The notes below the pieces were generated by a model. The model was given only the letters and a program-made list of their open reading frames with translations, was not told the DNA's origin and did not search any database. Source: Desulfobacteria bacterium (GTDB lineage: Bacteria > Desulfobacterota > Desulfobacteria > Desulfobacterales > C00003060). Taken from it: a DNA stretch of 12,599 nucleotides. The position numbers and the translations under genes were made by a program. The DNA lies in contig JAQYWL010000054.1 of the NCBI GenBank assembly GCA_030145035.1, positions 1 through 12,599 on the forward strand, written 5' to 3'. This document shows, in pieces, positions 9,953-12,599 of this stretch (its first letter is position 1; the number at the start of each line of letters is the position of its first letter).

Positions 9953-12599
9953 ATGGAATTCATTGCCGACCTTCATATCCATTCTTATCTTTCACGGGCA
10001 ACGGCTAAAAATCTTAATTTGGAGCACCTGAATCTGTGGGCTCAGATGAAAGGAATTGCGGTTGTCGGCACCGGAGATTTTACCCACCCCCGGTGGTTTT
10101 CAGAGCTGTCCCAAAAGCTTGAACCGGCAGAGGACGGACTCTTCAAGTTAAAACCGGAGTTCGCAGCCGAAACAGCCCACATGGTTCCGCCCGGTTGCAA
10201 AGCATCTGTACGCTTCATGCTCAGTGTCGAGATCAGCAGCATCTACAAAAAGGATGGAAAGACCCGCAAGGTTCACAATGTGGTCTTTATACCCGATCTT
10301 GAGCTGGCAGAAAAATTCAACCAAAGGCTTGGCCGGATTGGCAATATCAGCTCGGACGGGAGACCGATCCTCGGGTTGGATTCCAGGTCACTCCTTGAAA
10401 TTTTGCTTGAAACCTCGGAAGATGCTTTCCTGGTCCCTGCCCATATCTGGACTCCCTGGTTTTCGGTGCTCGGCTCCAAGTCAGGCTTTGACTCACTTGA
10501 GGAATGCTTTGACGACCTGACGACCTACATTTTTGCTGTGGAAACCGGTCTTTCCTCTGACCCCGCCATGAACTGGCGGATCTCATTCCTTGATGGGCTC
10601 ACCCTGGTCTCCAATTCCGATGCCCATTCTCCGGCCAATCTGGGAAGGGAAGCAAACCTTTTTGACACAGAGCTTTCCTATTTTGCAATGAGAGACGCAC
10701 TGAAATCCGGTGATCCGAAGCGTTTTCTGGGTACCCTTGAATACTTTGCCGAGGAGGGAAAGTACCATTTTGACGGCCACCGGAAATGCGGGCTTAGACT
10801 CTCGCCGGTTGAGACCATGAAAAACAACGGGCTCTGTCCTGTTTGCGGCAGGCCGGTCACTATTGGCGTGATGTATCGCGTGGAAGAGCTGGCCGATCGT
10901 AAAACCGGGGCAAAACCGAAAGGGGCTCATTCATATACAAACCTTCTTCCCTTGACCGACATATTGTCGGAGGTTCTTCAGGTAGGACCAAAGAGCAAGA
11001 AGGTGGCAGGTGCCTATCGGGCCCTTGTTGAAAGGCTCGGCCCGGAATTCGAGATCATCAGAAAGACACCCATGGATGATCTTGAACGGCACGGACCACC
11101 CCTGCTCGCCGAGGCGATCAACAGAATGCGAAACAACCAGGTCCGTCTTGCCCCGGGATATGACGGCGAGTTCGGCACGATCTCTCTCTTTGATGACCAT
11201 GAACGGAGCCAACTCCTCGGGCAAAAGAGTCTCTTTGTTGAATTAAGGGCTCAGTTCGAGAAAAATCCCCCTAAACCTGCCCGCCATTGCCGTGTGTGCC
11301 GGCAGTGTAGCTCCGTTGCGAGCCAGGCGTCCTGCCCGCCATTGCCAGAGATGCCGGCACATAAGCTCAATGCTGTCTCAGGCGTCGGCAGGCGGGTGGC
11401 AGACGGGTCCCCCTTTACAAAAGGGGGACTTTCAAAAGCTCCCCCCTTTCGTAAAGGGGGGCTGGGGGGGGATTTTATTCTGCCCGATGACCTGAACGAG
11501 GCCCAGCAAGAGGCAGTGCGACACACAGGGGGGTCTCTCTTGATTGTTGCCGGTCCCGGGACCGGCAAAACCTTCACACTTGCGCATCGCATTGCCTATT
11601 TGCTTCAAAAGGGGGGCGCCCGGCCTGAACAGATACTTGCTGTTACCTTTACAAATAAGGCTGCCCAGGAAATGGCCGGGCGTTTGGGCAAGATTTTTGA
11701 CGACTCCAAGGTCCTGAATGGGGTCACCATCAAGACTTTTCACGCCCTTTGCCTCGATATCATCTCCCTTGAGGCAAATGCTCTCGGAATAAAACATGCG
11801 GTATCTATATTAAGTGAAGCAGACCGCACCCGGTTTGTAAAGGCGGCCATTCAGAGGACCCACGACGATCTTTCTGTCTCAAGGCTCGAGCCGGATGGAA
11901 TTTCAGACCTCATCTCCAAGGTCAAACAGCTCTTGCTCTTGCCGGAGCATGATTTAGCCGGGCCTGTCCCGGAGCCATTATTGGATCAGTTTCCACCCAT
12001 ATATAAGGCATATCAAGAGATCATTCATGAGAACCATCTTCTTGACTTTGATGACCTGATTTTTGAGACAGTCCGACTTTTTGAAACTCATCAGGCGATC
12101 CTGAGAAAGTACCAGGAAAGGTTCTGTTTCATATCTGTGGACGAATATCAGGACATCAATTATGCCCAGTATCGTCTTATCCGGCTCCTTGCACCAGAGG
12201 GCCATGACATCTGTGTCATCGGAGACCCGGATCAGGCCATATACGGATTCAGGGGGGCGGACGTTCAATATTTTCACAGGTTTTGCGAGGATTATCCGGC
12301 CGCGAAAAGGATTCTGCTCGAGCAGAACTATCGCTCCACGGAAACAATTCTACGGGCCTCCGGACAGCTCATCGGTGTGGATGATACCAGGAGCGCACAA
12401 AAAGGTGTCTGGTCGGGCATTCACGGTGCCAGGGTCCTGACTGTCACTGAGCTTCCCACGGAAAGGGCAGAGGCCGAGTACATAGTCAAGACCATTGAGC
12501 AGGAGGTTGGCGGAATCAGCCACTTCTCCATCCAAACCCTCCCCCCCCGGCCCAGACCGGGTTTTCAAGGGCAACAGCTTGTTTCGCGGAGGTCGCGCC
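9953..12599 (+). CDS. Endonuclease Q - UvrD/Rep helicase fusion, 3' end beyond window
   Basis: At least 882 codons, no stop before the window end. Residues 1-415 match endonuclease Q, a PHP-fold enzyme that nicks 5' of deaminated bases (uracil, hypoxanthine, xanthine) and abasic sites: DLHIHSYLSRAT (6-17), GTGDFTHP (39-46), SVEIS (91-95), VPAHIWTPWF (161-170), ETGLSSDP (197-204), SNSDAHSP (220-227), and a likely zinc site HRKC (276-279) with CPVC (295-298). Residues 512 onward are an SF1A helicase: NEAQQEAV, Walker A AGPGTGKT (533-540), DEYQD (730-734), GDPDQAIYGFRGAD (757-770), QNYRSTE (791-797). The linker at about 438-507 is read from two repeat units and is poorly typical. Start: ATG touching the LemA stop with AAGGTG upstream. 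Probable role: nicking and unwinding at deaminated DNA. After an 8-C run at 12541 the frame stops resembling UvrD, so a frameshift or sequence error is possible. The helicase C-terminal half is not in view. Confidence 0.9.
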   Translation, partial: MEFIADLHIHSYLSRATAKNLNLEHLNLWAQMKGIAVVGTGDFTHPRWFSELSQKLEPAEDGLFKLKPEFAAETAHMVPPGCKASVRFMLSVEISSIYKKDGKTRKVHNVVFIPDLELAEKFNQRLGRIGNISSDGRPILGLDSRSLLEILLETSEDAFLVPAHIWTPWFSVLGSKSGFDSLEECFDDLTTYIFAVETGLSSDPAMNWRISFLDGLTLVSNSDAHSPANLGREANLFDTELSYFAMRDALKSGDPKRFLGTLEYFAEEGKYHFDGHRKCGLRLSPVETMKNNGLCPVCGRPVTIGVMYRVEELADRKTGAKPKGAHSYTNLLPLTDILSEVLQVGPKSKKVAGAYRALVERLGPEFEIIRKTPMDDLERHGPPLLAEAINRMRNNQVRLAPGYDGEFGTISLFDDHERSQLLGQKSLFVELRAQFEKNPPKPARHCRVCRQCSSVASQASCPPLPEMPAHKLNAVSGVGRRVADGSPFTKGGLSKAPPFRKGGLGGDFILPDDLNEAQQEAVRHTGGSLLIVAGPGTGKTFTLAHRIAYLLQKGGARPEQILAVTFTNKAAQEMAGRLGKIFDDSKVLNGVTIKTFHALCLDIISLEANALGIKHAVSILSEADRTRFVKAAIQRTHDDLSVSRLEPDGISDLISKVKQLLLLPEHDLAGPVPEPLLDQFPPIYKAYQEIIHENHLLDFDDLIFETVRLFETHQAILRKYQERFCFISVDEYQDINYAQYRLIRLLAPEGHDICVIGDPDQAIYGFRGADVQYFHRFCEDYPAAKRILLEQNYRSTETILRASGQLIGVDDTRSAQKGVWSGIHGARVLTVTELPTERAEAEYIVKTIEQEVGGISHFSIQTLPPRPRPGFQGQQLVSRRSR
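11276..11402 (-). repeat. Copy B of the 127-bp dispersed unit, inside the EndoQ-UvrD linker
   Basis: Inverted relative to 41-167, same length, about 115 of 127 bases equal, mismatches concentrated in the middle third. It is in frame with the gene (about residues 442-484) and has no stop in that frame. The encoded peptide is rich in Cys, Arg, Ser and Pro (HCRVCRQCSSVASQASCP) and resembles neither domain. Because its length is not a multiple of three, insertion must have been compensated by flanking bases. Confidence 0.9.
11409..11475. repeat. KGG-type paired palindrome in frame inside the EndoQ-UvrD linker
   Basis: Two hairpins, CCCCCTTT/AAAGGGGG (11409-11416, 11420-11427) and CCCCCCTTT/AAAGGGGGG (11441-11449, 11453-11461), end in a G-run and ATTTT. 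It encodes SPFTKGGLSKAPPFRKGGLG, the familiar SPFTKGG/PPFKKGG peptide that appears wherever this widespread repeat is translated. AAAATCCCCC at 11262-11271 mirrors the right end, so the 127-bp unit may have inserted within this element. Confidence 0.85.
12541..12548 (+). other. Eight-C homopolymer with apparent loss of the helicase frame
   Basis: Up to HFSIQ the translation follows UvrD helicases. After the C run the frame in register gives RPRPGFQGQQLVSRRSR, unlike the family. Adding one base would give a frame ending TACFAEVA, close to the FxDxAVLYR strand that UvrD proteins have at this point. Confidence 0.45.

Overview
The window looks like chromosomal DNA from a Gram-negative, motile or surface-responsive bacterium, most plausibly an uncultured Desulfobacterota (deltaproteobacterial) lineage. 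That placement is inference. It rests on the mix of GC-moderate genes, two-component/c-di-GMP signalling genes, an endonuclease Q-UvrD fusion, and an extreme load of short palindromic intergenic repeats. No rRNA, tRNA, CRISPR array, transposase or phage gene is visible.

Left half (241-6594), all on the minus strand: a signalling cluster. In transcription order it holds a response regulator with a SHOCT-like tail (5902-6594), a REC-GAF-HD-GYP c-di-GMP phosphodiesterase whose start overlaps it by 8 nt (4200-5909), a PilZ c-di-GMP receptor with its own likely promoter and a strong ribosome binding site (3372-4013), an overlapping soluble histidine kinase without a sensor domain (2534-3403), an excisionase-type HTH plus PAS regulator (1421-2017), and a CheR methyltransferase (241-1074). 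Just upstream of cheR I find a degraded piece of the cheA 3' end (about 1192-1283). This suggests that a fuller chemotaxis-type operon stood here and was broken up.

Right half (7235-12599), all on the plus strand: a TPM-domain membrane protein with a glycine-rich tail, a nucleotidyltransferase-fold protein whose catalytic D-x-D reads D-x-N, a LemA protein, and, directly abutting LemA (TAG then ATG), a large endonuclease Q-UvrD/Rep helicase fusion that runs off the window end. TPM and LemA genes are frequent neighbours in bacteria; the other two genes are less expected company.

The most striking property is the number of repeat families. More than ten different palindromic or inverted repeat units occupy nearly all intergenic space, and several lie in frame inside genes. 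A 127-bp unit at 41-167 recurs in inverted orientation at 11276-11402, inside the linker of the EndoQ-UvrD gene, next to a KGG-type palindrome. Two other palindromes are in frame inside the GAF domain of the HD-GYP protein. The C-terminus of the nucleotidyltransferase is also written by a dispersed repeat. This resembles the protein-coding palindromic elements described in Rickettsia, but with different sequences. Repeat and fold calls were made by eye; no database search was run.
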